Source of the DNA: CAZNYG01 sp964577205 | GTDB lineage: Bacteria; Elusimicrobiota; Endomicrobiia; Endomicrobiales; CAIRNS01 | Assembly: GCA_964577205.1 (NCBI GenBank) | Contig: CAZNYG010000040.1 | Location: 1-17,863 of the forward strand | DNA length: 17,863 nt | Reading direction: 5' to 3' | Shown: positions 8,623 through 15,972 of the stretch, piece after piece | Position numbering within the stretch: the stretch's first letter is position 1 | How the letters are laid out: each line of letters opens with the position of its first letter | Notes under the pieces: generated by a model | Database searches by the model: none | Told to the model about the DNA's origin: nothing | Seen by the model: only the letters and a program-made list of their open reading frames with translations | Program-made: the position numbers and the translations under genes

Positions 8623-11436
8623 TTAGCGGCAAGCGTAAAAGTACGGGCAGCGGCGGCAGCGGTCGCGGTCTTCATCGTCTGGAATGAAAGGGATGGAGGG
8701 TTCGGCTATCTCGGCAAGTATCGCTTCCAGGGCAATACGGCACCGCTCATCCTTGATCGTCCGCGTTTCGGGTTCTGGCTCGCTGTAGTAATGGGCGAGT
8801 TCCGCGGCGCGCAGATCGTACAGCGCGGCATCGCCCGCAGCGCCGCAGGACTGGACCGCCAGATACAGGTAGAGCGGAAGCTGGAAGGATCCCACGTTCT
8901 TCTTGATCGAGGCGCGGTCCATGACCATCGCCTGCAGCGTCTTTGATTTAGCCGGCATCGCGCTCACGCTGCCGGTCTTGTAATCGATGACAAGATAACC
9001 GCCGTCATCCATCCGGTCGATGCGGTCTACCCGGGCCTCGAATTTGAACCGGTGCCCCGCCGCGGGGAATTCGCCGGTGAACTTACGTTCGAGGCAGACG
9101 ATCTCTTTGACCCCGCGCTCCTTTTCCTTTTCGAGAAAACGCCGGAGGCGGAAATCGACGATCTCGCGCACCAGGAAGGAGCCGGATCTCATTTTCACCG
9201 CGAACTGTTCGTCGAACGATTTTTCGAGCCGGCTGAAGAAGAATGACGTGAACTCGTCGTCTATTACCGGACGCGCGCCTACGAAACACTGGAACGCGCC
9301 GTAAAGGAAATTGTGCATGAAAACGCCGAGATCCGCGCCCTCGGGGCCGTCGCCGACGCTTTCTTTCTCCCGAAGGCCAGCCACGTAGCGGTAATAGAAA
9401 CGGGCCGGGCACTCAAGATAGGTATTGACCGCGGTGGCCGAATACGTCATGCGCCTGAGCCATGCCGCGGCCGCTTCCCCTTTGGGGAGAGGTGATTTTT
9501 CCGGGGCCGGGGTCACGGGAAAGCGCGCCATCGTCACCGGCACGATCTCCAGGGCCCCGCTCTTTTTCTGGCGTTCCCAGAGGAGCTCTTCAATGAACCG
9601 GCTTTTCTCCTTCTGCCGGTCGTCGGCGTACACCAGGTGCGTTTCAGAAGACGCGGCGATGAGCCTCCTGAAATGGTACCGCTGGATCTCTTCTTCCGCC
9701 GCCACCCGGTCCAGGCCGATCCCGAGCATGACATCCCGGGGGATCAGCGGCTCCCGGAGGGAAAGGCGGGGAAGGGCCGACTCATTGACGTCCATCACGA
9801 TCACGCGGTCGAAACTGAGCGAACGAGACTCGAGCAGTCCCAGCACCTGGAACCCGCGCAGGGGCGAACCTGAAAAAGAGATCATTTCATTTTCCAGCCG
9901 CTGAGCGATGACCCGGAATATTTCATCCCTGTCGAAGGTCTCCCGCGCGAATGAAGACGCCGCGAGCTCCTCCATGAACGCGAACAGACGTTCGACGGCA
10001 CGGACATTCAGGGGATATGACGTCAGGAAGCTCCGGCTCACCAGCGTATCAAGGAACCCCTCCGCCGCACGCGCGAAACCGGCGAACGTGGTTACCCGCT
10101 CCCACGGCGCGAGGACAAGCGCGTGAAGGCTTTCAATGACTCTTTTGACTTCCCCGGGTTTTAGGGCGATGTCCATTTTGATCAGGGTCTCCCGGGCGCC
10201 TTTTTCGATCATTTCGTCGCCGCATAATCCTCCGGGCAGGATGAACAGCGCCCCTCCCAGGGGCGATTCTACGCCGCCCGCGAGCGTCTCTTCGATCTTG
10301 TGAACGATGACGCGGGTGATCGCGGGATCCCCCGGAAGCCTGAGGTTCTTTACGAGTGGATGACTGATAAGCCGCAGATAATCGCGCGTGTAGTATTCTT
10401 CTTCCCGGCGGGTGGACTGGGCCTTGAATACCATCTCAATGAGCGAGAAAAGAGAACTGCGCGTAAGCGGGTACCCCAGGGACACATTGACGGCATCAAC
10501 CGCCGGCGCTATCCCGGAAAGGAGCGGCAGCGCCGCCTCGGGATCCGGCAGCACCAGAGCCCCCTGTTCCGGATCCGGGAACGTCCTGACGATCTCGCGG
10601 ACGATCTCCGCCTGAGAATGGGTATCGTAACCGGCATACAGTTTAAGCTCGTAGCGCGGCAGGGCGTCGGTACGAGGTTGTATCGATATGCCGAGCTGTT
10701 TGCCGAGCCGCCTCAGTACCGGCCAGTCCCGTTCGTCTCCCTGGAAAAGGAGCGACGCGTCACCGCGCTCATACAGTTTTTTCACCACGGCGGTTTCGGT
10801 GGCATGCAGAAAGAAAAGATTGCAGAACACTATCGTGTCGTACTCTTTGAACCTCACACCGTCGATCTTTCCGGTCGCGTGGCGGTACACCATGCCGCGG
10901 GTACACTTCCCCCCGCGTTCCAGTTCTTCGTGAAACGCGTCGCGGATCACACGGACGTGCCGAAGCATCCGGTTGATGCTTTCCGGGACGTCGTATCCTA
11001 TCTCCGCGTTCCTCTGGACGTTTTCCAGCAGGCTTCCCGCCACGTCTTCCCGGTCGCAATGATCGATGAACCCGAGTATCTCCATCGCCCAGGGCAGGAA
11101 TTGAGAGAATCTCTCCCGTCCTTTAAGGATCTCGGGCGCGAGAGCTCCGGACAGCCTGTAGAGGATATACGCCGAGTCCATGTCTGGAACCGGCGCGGGG
11201 TCGCCTGAACGTTTCGCCGTCTCGCCCATGAATTCGTCCATGGAAAAGAAGCGCGGCGGAAAGAACGTCCTTTTCAGTTTTACGGCAAGGGCGCGGCGGA
11301 GGAACAGTGAAGGCCGTTTCGACGGGAATACGACCGCGATGCGGCTCAGATCGCTGCCGGTCCGGGACGCGAGGATATAGTCCGCTGTCGCGGCGATAAG
11401 GTCTTCAGACATCGCGAAGGTAACGACACGATCCAT
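8623..11436 (-). CDS. addB: AddB-like ATP-dependent nuclease subunit (PD-(D/E)XK, Fe-S)
   Basis: Second subunit of an AddAB-type helicase-nuclease that processes double-strand DNA ends for RecA-dependent recombination. It is 937 aa from the ATG at 11436, which has GAGG at 11442-11445 with a 5-nt spacer; the upstream open frame only translates a palindromic repeat. The N-terminal half lacks a Walker A motif, as in the helicase-dead AddB type, but has family landmarks (VNVSLGYPL, LGLLESRSLSFDRVIVMD, YHFRRLIAAS). The C-terminal RecB-like nuclease has His708 (FMHNFL), Asp804 (RVDRID), Asp818 and Lys820 (VIDYKTG) and Gln852 (SFQLPLYLYL). Cys676 (YLECPARFYY) plus Cys927, Cys930 and Cys936 (CX2CX5C) form the expected 4Fe-4S cluster ligands. 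A linker peptide SPLPKGE (648-654) coincides with a palindromic DNA repeat. It lies 69 nt downstream of addA. Confidence 0.9.
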   Translation of the reverse strand: MDRVVTFAMSEDLIAATADYILASRTGSDLSRIAVVFPSKRPSLFLRRALAVKLKRTFFPPRFFSMDEFMGETAKRSGDPAPVPDMDSAYILYRLSGALAPEILKGRERFSQFLPWAMEILGFIDHCDREDVAGSLLENVQRNAEIGYDVPESINRMLRHVRVIRDAFHEELERGGKCTRGMVYRHATGKIDGVRFKEYDTIVFCNLFFLHATETAVVKKLYERGDASLLFQGDERDWPVLRRLGKQLGISIQPRTDALPRYELKLYAGYDTHSQAEIVREIVRTFPDPEQGALVLPDPEAALPLLSGIAPAVDAVNVSLGYPLTRSSLFSLIEMVFKAQSTRREEEYYTRDYLRLISHPLVKNLRLPGDPAITRVIVHKIEETLAGGVESPLGGALFILPGGLCGDEMIEKGARETLIKMDIALKPGEVKRVIESLHALVLAPWERVTTFAGFARAAEGFLDTLVSRSFLTSYPLNVRAVERLFAFMEELAASSFARETFDRDEIFRVIAQRLENEMISFSGSPLRGFQVLGLLESRSLSFDRVIVMDVNESALPRLSLREPLIPRDVMLGIGLDRVAAEEEIQRYHFRRLIAASSETHLVYADDRQKEKSRFIEELLWERQKKSGALEIVPVTMARFPVTPAPEKSPLPKGEAAAAWLRRMTYSATAVNTYLECPARFYYRYVAGLREKESVGDGPEGADLGVFMHNFLYGAFQCFVGARPVIDDEFTSFFFSRLEKSFDEQFAVKMRSGSFLVREIVDFRLRRFLEKEKERGVKEIVCLERKFTGEFPAAGHRFKFEARVDRIDRMDDGGYLVIDYKTGSVSAMPAKSKTLQAMVMDRASIKKNVGSFQLPLYLYLAVQSCGAAGDAALYDLRAAELAHYYSEPEPETRTIKDERCRIALEAILAEIAEPSIPFIPDDEDRDRCRRCPYFYACR
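9474..9492. repeat. GC-rich palindrome inside addB coding sequence
   Basis: Plus strand CTTCCCC-TTT-GGGGAGAGG, an imperfect palindrome resembling the perfect one at 17210-17232 (CCTTCTCCCC-TCT-GGGGAGAAGG). In frame it encodes SPLPKGE in the low-complexity linker between the helicase-like and nuclease parts of AddB. Whether the two share ancestry is inference. Confidence 0.45.
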
Positions 11437-11445
11437 ACAATCCTC

Positions 11446-11501
11446 AAAAACGTTCATGAGTTCATGGGTTGATGAGCTCATCAACTCATGAACGCCTTTT
11501 T
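11446..11501 (-). terminator. Octamer palindrome / terminator-like hairpin between addA and addB
   Basis: Plus-strand octamers GTTCATGA, GTTCATGG, GTTGATGA, GCTCATCA and ACTCATGA run from 11452 to 11491. The core GTTGATGAGCTCATCAAC (11468-11485) is a perfect 18-bp palindrome, flanked by inverted arms CGTTCATGA (11451-11459) and TCATGAACG (11486-11494) with one unpaired octamer. The dyad is bounded by A5 (11446-11450) and T5 (11497-11501), so it looks like an intrinsic terminator in both directions. On the minus strand the T5 ends directly at the GAGG Shine-Dalgarno of addB, so it could terminate or attenuate addA-to-addB readthrough. Confidence 0.75.
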
Positions 11502-11505
11502 GTAT

Positions 11506-14500
11506 TTACTTTATTTCTTCCACTTCCAGCGTATCGAGGTAAAGCAGGTATCCACGCACGTCGCGGGCGGGGTACAGGCCGCGGGTCAGGCGCATGTATT
11601 CGCGTACCTGGGACTGCTGGCTTCCGCCGCCGCCGCGCGAGCTCTTGTAATCGACTATGACGACCCGGCCCTTCCCGACTATCAGCCTGTCTATCCTGCG
11701 GATCTCCCCGTCTTCCGTTATCTGTTCCTTCTCGGAGAAAACTTCCGCTCCGTCAACGAAAAAGAGATCGCGGGCGGCGGGAGCGGTGATGACAGCGCGG
11801 ACCTTTTTTTCCAGCGTCCCGCGGTCCAGCGGGCCCGACGGGAACATCCGGAGCGCTCCTTCAGCCGCGGCGCTGACTATATCCCCGCACGTTCTGTCCG
11901 TACAATTACCGACGAGCGAGAGAGCGAAATGGAGCATCTCGCCCCGCCGCATGTTCTCCCGCTGTTCCAGACGGTGTTCATCGGCGAACTCATATTTGAT
12001 CAGCGAGATCCAGTCGCGCGCCCTGACGGCGGGCATATCCATGTACCGCAGCGACGGCGGCGCCTTCCGCGGCGGGTACACGCCGGGCGAACCTGAAACA
12101 TATTCTTCTTCGGGCAGGAGGAAACGCGCCGGGTTCAGGCTGCTTCCCGCCTTTGACGGCACGTACACGTGCAGCTCGCACCGCGGGCGGGTGAGAGCGA
12201 CATACACCGTGTTCAGCTCGTCTATGAGGGCTCTGCGGTACCGCGCGCGGTACAATTCCGCGAGCTCATGCGAGTACTGCGCGTGTTTTTTGCTGACCCT
12301 GATCAGCGAAAGGCCTCCGGCGCCTTCGCGTATCTCGAACGACGCCTTGCCGCGACGCGACGACGCGAGGTTCATCGCGAGGAAAGGGACGATCACCACG
12401 GGGAACTCGAGCCCTTTCGATTTGTGTATTGTAAGAACGCGCACGGCATCCGTGTCCGCCATGGAAACGAAAAGATCAGCCTCTTCCGCCGCGTTGAAAT
12501 AGTCCATGAACGGGGCGATCCCGGTACCCCTGTCTTCCTGTCCCTTTATCAGCTCCAGGAAACGGAGCACGAAGGCCCGGTGATCGGGATGCCGTTCCAT
12601 GATGCCGAACGCGGCGATAATGCTGACCGCCAGCTCGTAGAGCGGAACGAATCCCACCGTCACGAACAGCTGTTCCAGCCAGCGGTCCCAGATGTCCGGC
12701 CACCTGCGCCGGAAATCGCGGTAGAGATACGCTTCGCGTTCCGTACCGGGGACAGTGTGCCGGCTGAAAATGAATTCCCGTATTTCGGCGGTATCCATGC
12801 CCGTGGCGGCGGAAAAAACCGTGCCGGTCGCGAACGAGGCGAATGAAAGGTCGTCTATCGGCGAATTCAGGAAAAGTAGCAGCGAGACGAGCTCCTTTAT
12901 GATCCGGTTCTCACGGACGTTCATCGTTTTGTCAGAGGCGGCGGGGATCCCCGTTCCGAGGAGCCAGCCGGTGACGCGCTCCACTTCGCTGTTGTCGCGC
13001 ACCAGTACCGCGATGTCCCTTGCCGCGAACCGGCCGCGCAGCTCCGCTGTCATGGAAACGATCTTTCCGCGTGTCGCCGCGTCCCGCTCCTCGCGGGTGC
13101 CGCCGTCCACCGGACAGACGCTGACGAGCCCCCGGTCATGGGAGGGTATGAACTCCTGGCGCGAGCCGCTGAAAATACCCGTGATCTCTTCGATATCCGC
13201 AGCCTGGAGCGGCACTTCCCGGTCTTCCTGCAGGCGTAAAAGGAATGACTTCAGATGTTCGGGAGAGAACTCGCCGTTATTGAACTCCACTACGGCGCGA
13301 TGGCTGCGGTAATTGACGGACAGCGCTTCGCGCTGGCAGGGGAACGCGGGGAAACTGCGCGGGATCGCGTCAAAAAGGCCCGCGTCCCCTCCGCGGAAAC
13401 GGTAGATGGCCTGCTTCTTGTCTCCAACGTAAAACAGGGAGCCTCCGGACGCCAGCAGCTCGTCCGCCAGCGGAAAGAGGTTGTTCCACTGCAGGACGCT
13501 CGTATCCTGGAACTCGTCGATAAGGAAATGGCGGAACCGCGTCGCCAGGCGATAGTACAGTTCGGGAACGGGAAGGGCATGCACCGAGAACAGTTCGCCG
13601 GCCTGCCGGTTCAGTTCCGGCAGGAACAGGACGTCATCGCGCCGTGAAAGCGCGTGAAAATCCCCCAGCACCATGTTGAATATGTCAATGTAGCAGTTAA
13701 AATATGACGATGCTTCGTGGCGGCACAGCATATCCAGAGACCTGCGGATCCCGTCCCAGAGCGCCGCGACGCGCGCCGGTACCGCGCGGCCTTTATTGAC
13801 CGGGAAGCTCTCCCGGGCGAAATAGGCTGAAAGCCCGTCGAGCGAAAAGGTGTCGGGATTCTTTTCAATGAATGAAAAAAGGCCGGAGGCGAAGCGCTTA
13901 TCTGTGCCTTCGGGAAGCTCATCCGCCAGGCCGCGCATCGCGTCGAGAATGCCGCGTTTGAGGGCGAACAGTTCCTTCGGGTTCCCTTCCGCGCTTCTTG
14001 TCAGCGTCCCGCCGTAGGTCGTGCTTCCCGTATACAGGTCCGCCACCAGGTCCATGATGGTGTCCCGGGGGAACCATCCCTGATTATCCTCGATACGCAG
14101 GTACTGAAGCAGGAAATCGCTGAACACGGCGCGCACCGCGCTGTCGGACTCGGCCTTCTCGATAAGCGCGTCGAGGCTGCGGGCAAGATATTCGCGGTAC
14201 GCAGTCTCGATGCGGAATTGCGAGGAAAGCTGGAGTTTGAACGCGCAGCCGCTGACCAGCGCGTTGACGAAACTGTCGATCGTCTGCACCTGGAAGTGAT
14301 CGTAGTTGCGCATCAGATGGTCCAGAAGGAGCCGCGCGCGGATACGCGCGGACGCGGCAGGCACGCCGAAGGACGATAAAAGAGAATCCCGATCTTCCGG
14401 CCGCGGGAACGCGTCCAGAGCGATCATCTTCAGGAACTCGAGGATGCGTTCCTTCATCTCGACGGTCGCCTTGTTCGTGAAGGTTATCGCGAGGATGTTC

Positions 14501-14634
14501 TTAAGCGGTATGTCGTCTTTTTTCAGCGAAGGATTGATAAGCAGCTGGAGATAACGGCGCGCGAGGGCATACGTCTTCCCGGAACCGGCGGAGGCCTCTA
14601 CGATGCGTATTTCCGGGAACTGTGCTGGCTTCAT
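11506..14634 (-). CDS. addA: AddA/RecB-like UvrD-family helicase-nuclease
   Basis: Helicase and nuclease subunit of a double-strand-break resection enzyme; partner of the AddB-like product downstream. It is 1042 aa from the ATG at 14634. The frame is open to 14937, but those residues overlap the upstream kinase gene and the Walker A motif begins shortly after this Met. The Shine-Dalgarno is weak (GAGA). SF1 motifs: Walker A ASAGSGKT (14-21), motif Ia (AITFTNKA, 49-56), DEFQD (373-377), motif III (GDKKQAIYRFRGGD), motif IV (NYRSH), motif V (TIHKSKGLEFPVV, 735-747) and motif VI (VYVALTRPR). The C-terminal RecB-type nuclease has His902, Asp982 (IDRL), Asp995 and Lys997 (VDYKSS) and Gln1009 followed by Tyr1013, so it appears active. 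AddA usually runs about 1150-1250 aa, so this one is slightly short. Order is addA then addB, the reverse of the addB-addA order known in Bacillus. Confidence 0.92.
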   Translation of the reverse strand: MKPAQFPEIRIVEASAGSGKTYALARRYLQLLINPSLKKDDIPLKNILAITFTNKATVEMKERILEFLKMIALDAFPRPEDRDSLLSSFGVPAASARIRARLLLDHLMRNYDHFQVQTIDSFVNALVSGCAFKLQLSSQFRIETAYREYLARSLDALIEKAESDSAVRAVFSDFLLQYLRIEDNQGWFPRDTIMDLVADLYTGSTTYGGTLTRSAEGNPKELFALKRGILDAMRGLADELPEGTDKRFASGLFSFIEKNPDTFSLDGLSAYFARESFPVNKGRAVPARVAALWDGIRRSLDMLCRHEASSYFNCYIDIFNMVLGDFHALSRRDDVLFLPELNRQAGELFSVHALPVPELYYRLATRFRHFLIDEFQDTSVLQWNNLFPLADELLASGGSLFYVGDKKQAIYRFRGGDAGLFDAIPRSFPAFPCQREALSVNYRSHRAVVEFNNGEFSPEHLKSFLLRLQEDREVPLQAADIEEITGIFSGSRQEFIPSHDRGLVSVCPVDGGTREERDAATRGKIVSMTAELRGRFAARDIAVLVRDNSEVERVTGWLLGTGIPAASDKTMNVRENRIIKELVSLLLFLNSPIDDLSFASFATGTVFSAATGMDTAEIREFIFSRHTVPGTEREAYLYRDFRRRWPDIWDRWLEQLFVTVGFVPLYELAVSIIAAFGIMERHPDHRAFVLRFLELIKGQEDRGTGIAPFMDYFNAAEEADLFVSMADTDAVRVLTIHKSKGLEFPVVIVPFLAMNLASSRRGKASFEIREGAGGLSLIRVSKKHAQYSHELAELYRARYRRALIDELNTVYVALTRPRCELHVYVPSKAGSSLNPARFLLPEEEYVSGSPGVYPPRKAPPSLRYMDMPAVRARDWISLIKYEFADEHRLEQRENMRRGEMLHFALSLVGNCTDRTCGDIVSAAAEGALRMFPSGPLDRGTLEKKVRAVITAPAARDLFFVDGAEVFSEKEQITEDGEIRRIDRLIVGKGRVVIVDYKSSRGGGGSQQSQVREYMRLTRGLYPARDVRGYLLYLDTLEVEEIK

Positions 14635-14662
14635 TGTCTCAATAGACCTTTTTGCCTGTGAA

Positions 14663-14677
14663 CCCTTCAAAGAAGGG
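14663..14677. other. Small perfect hairpin in the kinase / addA spacer
   Basis: CCCTTC (14663-14668) and GAAGGG (14672-14677) form a 6-bp stem with a 3-nt loop, 29 nt upstream of the addA ATG. No T-tract follows. The rest of the 116-nt spacer shows no clear promoter, so the kinase and addA may be co-transcribed. Confidence 0.35.
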
Positions 14678-14750
14678 GTTTTACTGGGAACATGGTTTCC
14701 CTGCAGCAGGCCGCATGAAGCATGATCCTCCGCTTTATGCGGGTTGAACG

Positions 14751-15800
14751 TTACGCTATAAGAGGGATAGTGACGGTGAAGGTTGAACCGGCGGACGGAT
14801 CGCTCTCTACGGTAAGAGTACCCCCGTGGCTTTCGATGATGTTCTTTATCGTGGGAAGGCCCAGGCCTATGCCTTTTGTCTTGGTGGTGAACAGCGGTTC
14901 GAAAATATGCTGCCTGATGTCGGGGTCCATGCCGCACCCGGTATCTTTGACCGTGAGGCGGAACGTGTTCTCAGAGGAGAAAGCGGATGTGCTCACGGTC
15001 ACGGTCCCTTGATGGTCGATCGCTTCGACCGCGTTGGACAGCAGGTGGCGCAGGATTTTCCGGAAACCATCCGGATCGGCCGAGACTTCCTTCACGTCCG
15101 GGCTGTACTCCCGGATGAACGTTATCTTCCTGTCGCCGAGGTTAAGCTCGCTGACGCATTCGTCGATCTCTTCATGGACCAGGACCGGCGTGGCCGCCGT
15201 GACGCGCAGCTGGGAGAAATCGAGCAGGTCGGAAATGATCCTGTTCGTGCGGCTTATTTCACTGGAGAGAATGTCCAGGAGCTCGCGCACGCGCGGGTCC
15301 CTGGTCTCTATATACCGTTTCAGATAATAGCTCACGTTCATGATGCTGGCAAGAGGATTGCGCACCTCGTGAGCGATGCTGGAAGCGAGGTGGCCGATGG
15401 CGGCGAGCTTTTCCGCGCGCACCAGGTCCTGCTGCATTCTGTTCATCGATTCGTTGGCCAAGCGCAGCTTTTCGTTGGAAATAAGCAGGTCGCGGTTGAG
15501 TTCCTCCAGCTTGCCGTAAAGGATGGACAGGTCCTCTTTTTCCTTGCGTTCCTGGTCTATGATCTTCTGGTACTGCTTCTCGCGGTAATCGCTGGTCATG
15601 ACCAGATCGGCGAACAGTTTTATGGCGCCGCCGCGCGACCGGAGGCTCCCGCAGATCTTCTGAAATTCCCCTTCCGTGTAGAACTGCCTGCGGGCAAGGG
15701 ACGATTCGCCGATCGCCTCGTTCATGATCTTTTCCGCGCCTTCCACGCCGATCAGCTGGGAAAGCATCGCCATGATGGTCGTGATATTGATGTCTACCAT
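14751..15800 (-). CDS. Soluble sensor histidine kinase with unrecognised N-terminal domain
   Basis: Cytoplasmic two-component kinase of 349 aa from the ATG at 15800, chosen for AAAGG at 15808-15812 with a 7-nt spacer; the longer open frame to 15878 only translates octamer repeats. There are no membrane segments. Residues 1-75 form a predicted helical domain I do not recognise (LIGVEGAEKIMNEAIG, FYTEGEFQKICGSLRSRGG). About 78-135 is a charged coiled coil. HisKA has phosphoacceptor His144 (SSIAHEVRNPLASI). The ATPase has an N box (LLSNAVEAID), G1 (KDTGCGMD), F box (IFEPLFTTK) and G2 (KGIGLGLPTI), all intact. It follows the FIST gene by 172 nt and precedes addA by 116 nt. With no own sensory TM or PAS domain, it could take its input from the adjacent FIST protein (inference). 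No cognate response regulator is in the window. Confidence 0.9.
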   Translation of the reverse strand: MVDINITTIMAMLSQLIGVEGAEKIMNEAIGESSLARRQFYTEGEFQKICGSLRSRGGAIKLFADLVMTSDYREKQYQKIIDQERKEKEDLSILYGKLEELNRDLLISNEKLRLANESMNRMQQDLVRAEKLAAIGHLASSIAHEVRNPLASIMNVSYYLKRYIETRDPRVRELLDILSSEISRTNRIISDLLDFSQLRVTAATPVLVHEEIDECVSELNLGDRKITFIREYSPDVKEVSADPDGFRKILRHLLSNAVEAIDHQGTVTVSTSAFSSENTFRLTVKDTGCGMDPDIRQHIFEPLFTTKTKGIGLGLPTIKNIIESHGGTLTVESDPSAGSTFTVTIPLIA

Positions 15801-15817
15801 TATAAAACCTTTAAAAA

Positions 15818-15964
15818 GCGAGTAAGCGAGTAAGTGAGTAAGTGAGTAGGGAAAGGCAACGACAGGATACAAAGACAACGCCGATATTTTCTGTTTATTT
15901 CCATATCATATATCCGTTCTTTTTTTGAATCCGTCTTTTTGTTGTTCCTTACTCACTTACTCAC
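15818..15964. repeat. Inverted octamer arrays in the FIST / kinase spacer
   Basis: The left arm on the plus strand has four units: GCGAGTAA (15818-15825), GCGAGTAA, GTGAGTAA and GTGAGTAG (15842-15849). The right arm has two inverse units: TTACTCAC (15949-15956) and TTACTCAC (15957-15964). The arms pair over about 20 bp with a single mismatch, around a loop of roughly 90 nt that is A/T-rich in its centre. On the minus strand the array ends in TTTTT (15817-15813) that directly touches the AAAGG Shine-Dalgarno of the kinase gene. No gene or convincing promoter was found in the loop. Confidence 0.8.
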
Positions 15965-15972
15965 TGCCTCAA

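Noticed and set aside
8423..8632. Extended N-terminus of the membrane kinase overlapping addB
   Set aside because: The added residues translate the 11-bp and 8-bp repeats (repeated TVQR, SLVHWL-type peptide) and contain no domain; internal Met starts begin the TM module.
10300..11208. Plus-strand open frame (302 codons) opposite addB
   Set aside because: Antisense to conserved AddB motifs, with no domain or signal of its own.
15801..15878. Extended N-terminus of the soluble kinase
   Set aside because: It translates octamer repeats (SLTHLLAYSL); the ATG at 15800 has a good Shine-Dalgarno.
15818..15964. CRISPR array
   Set aside because: Units are 8 bp, directly adjacent with no spacers of CRISPR length, and arranged as an inverted pair; no cas genes are nearby.
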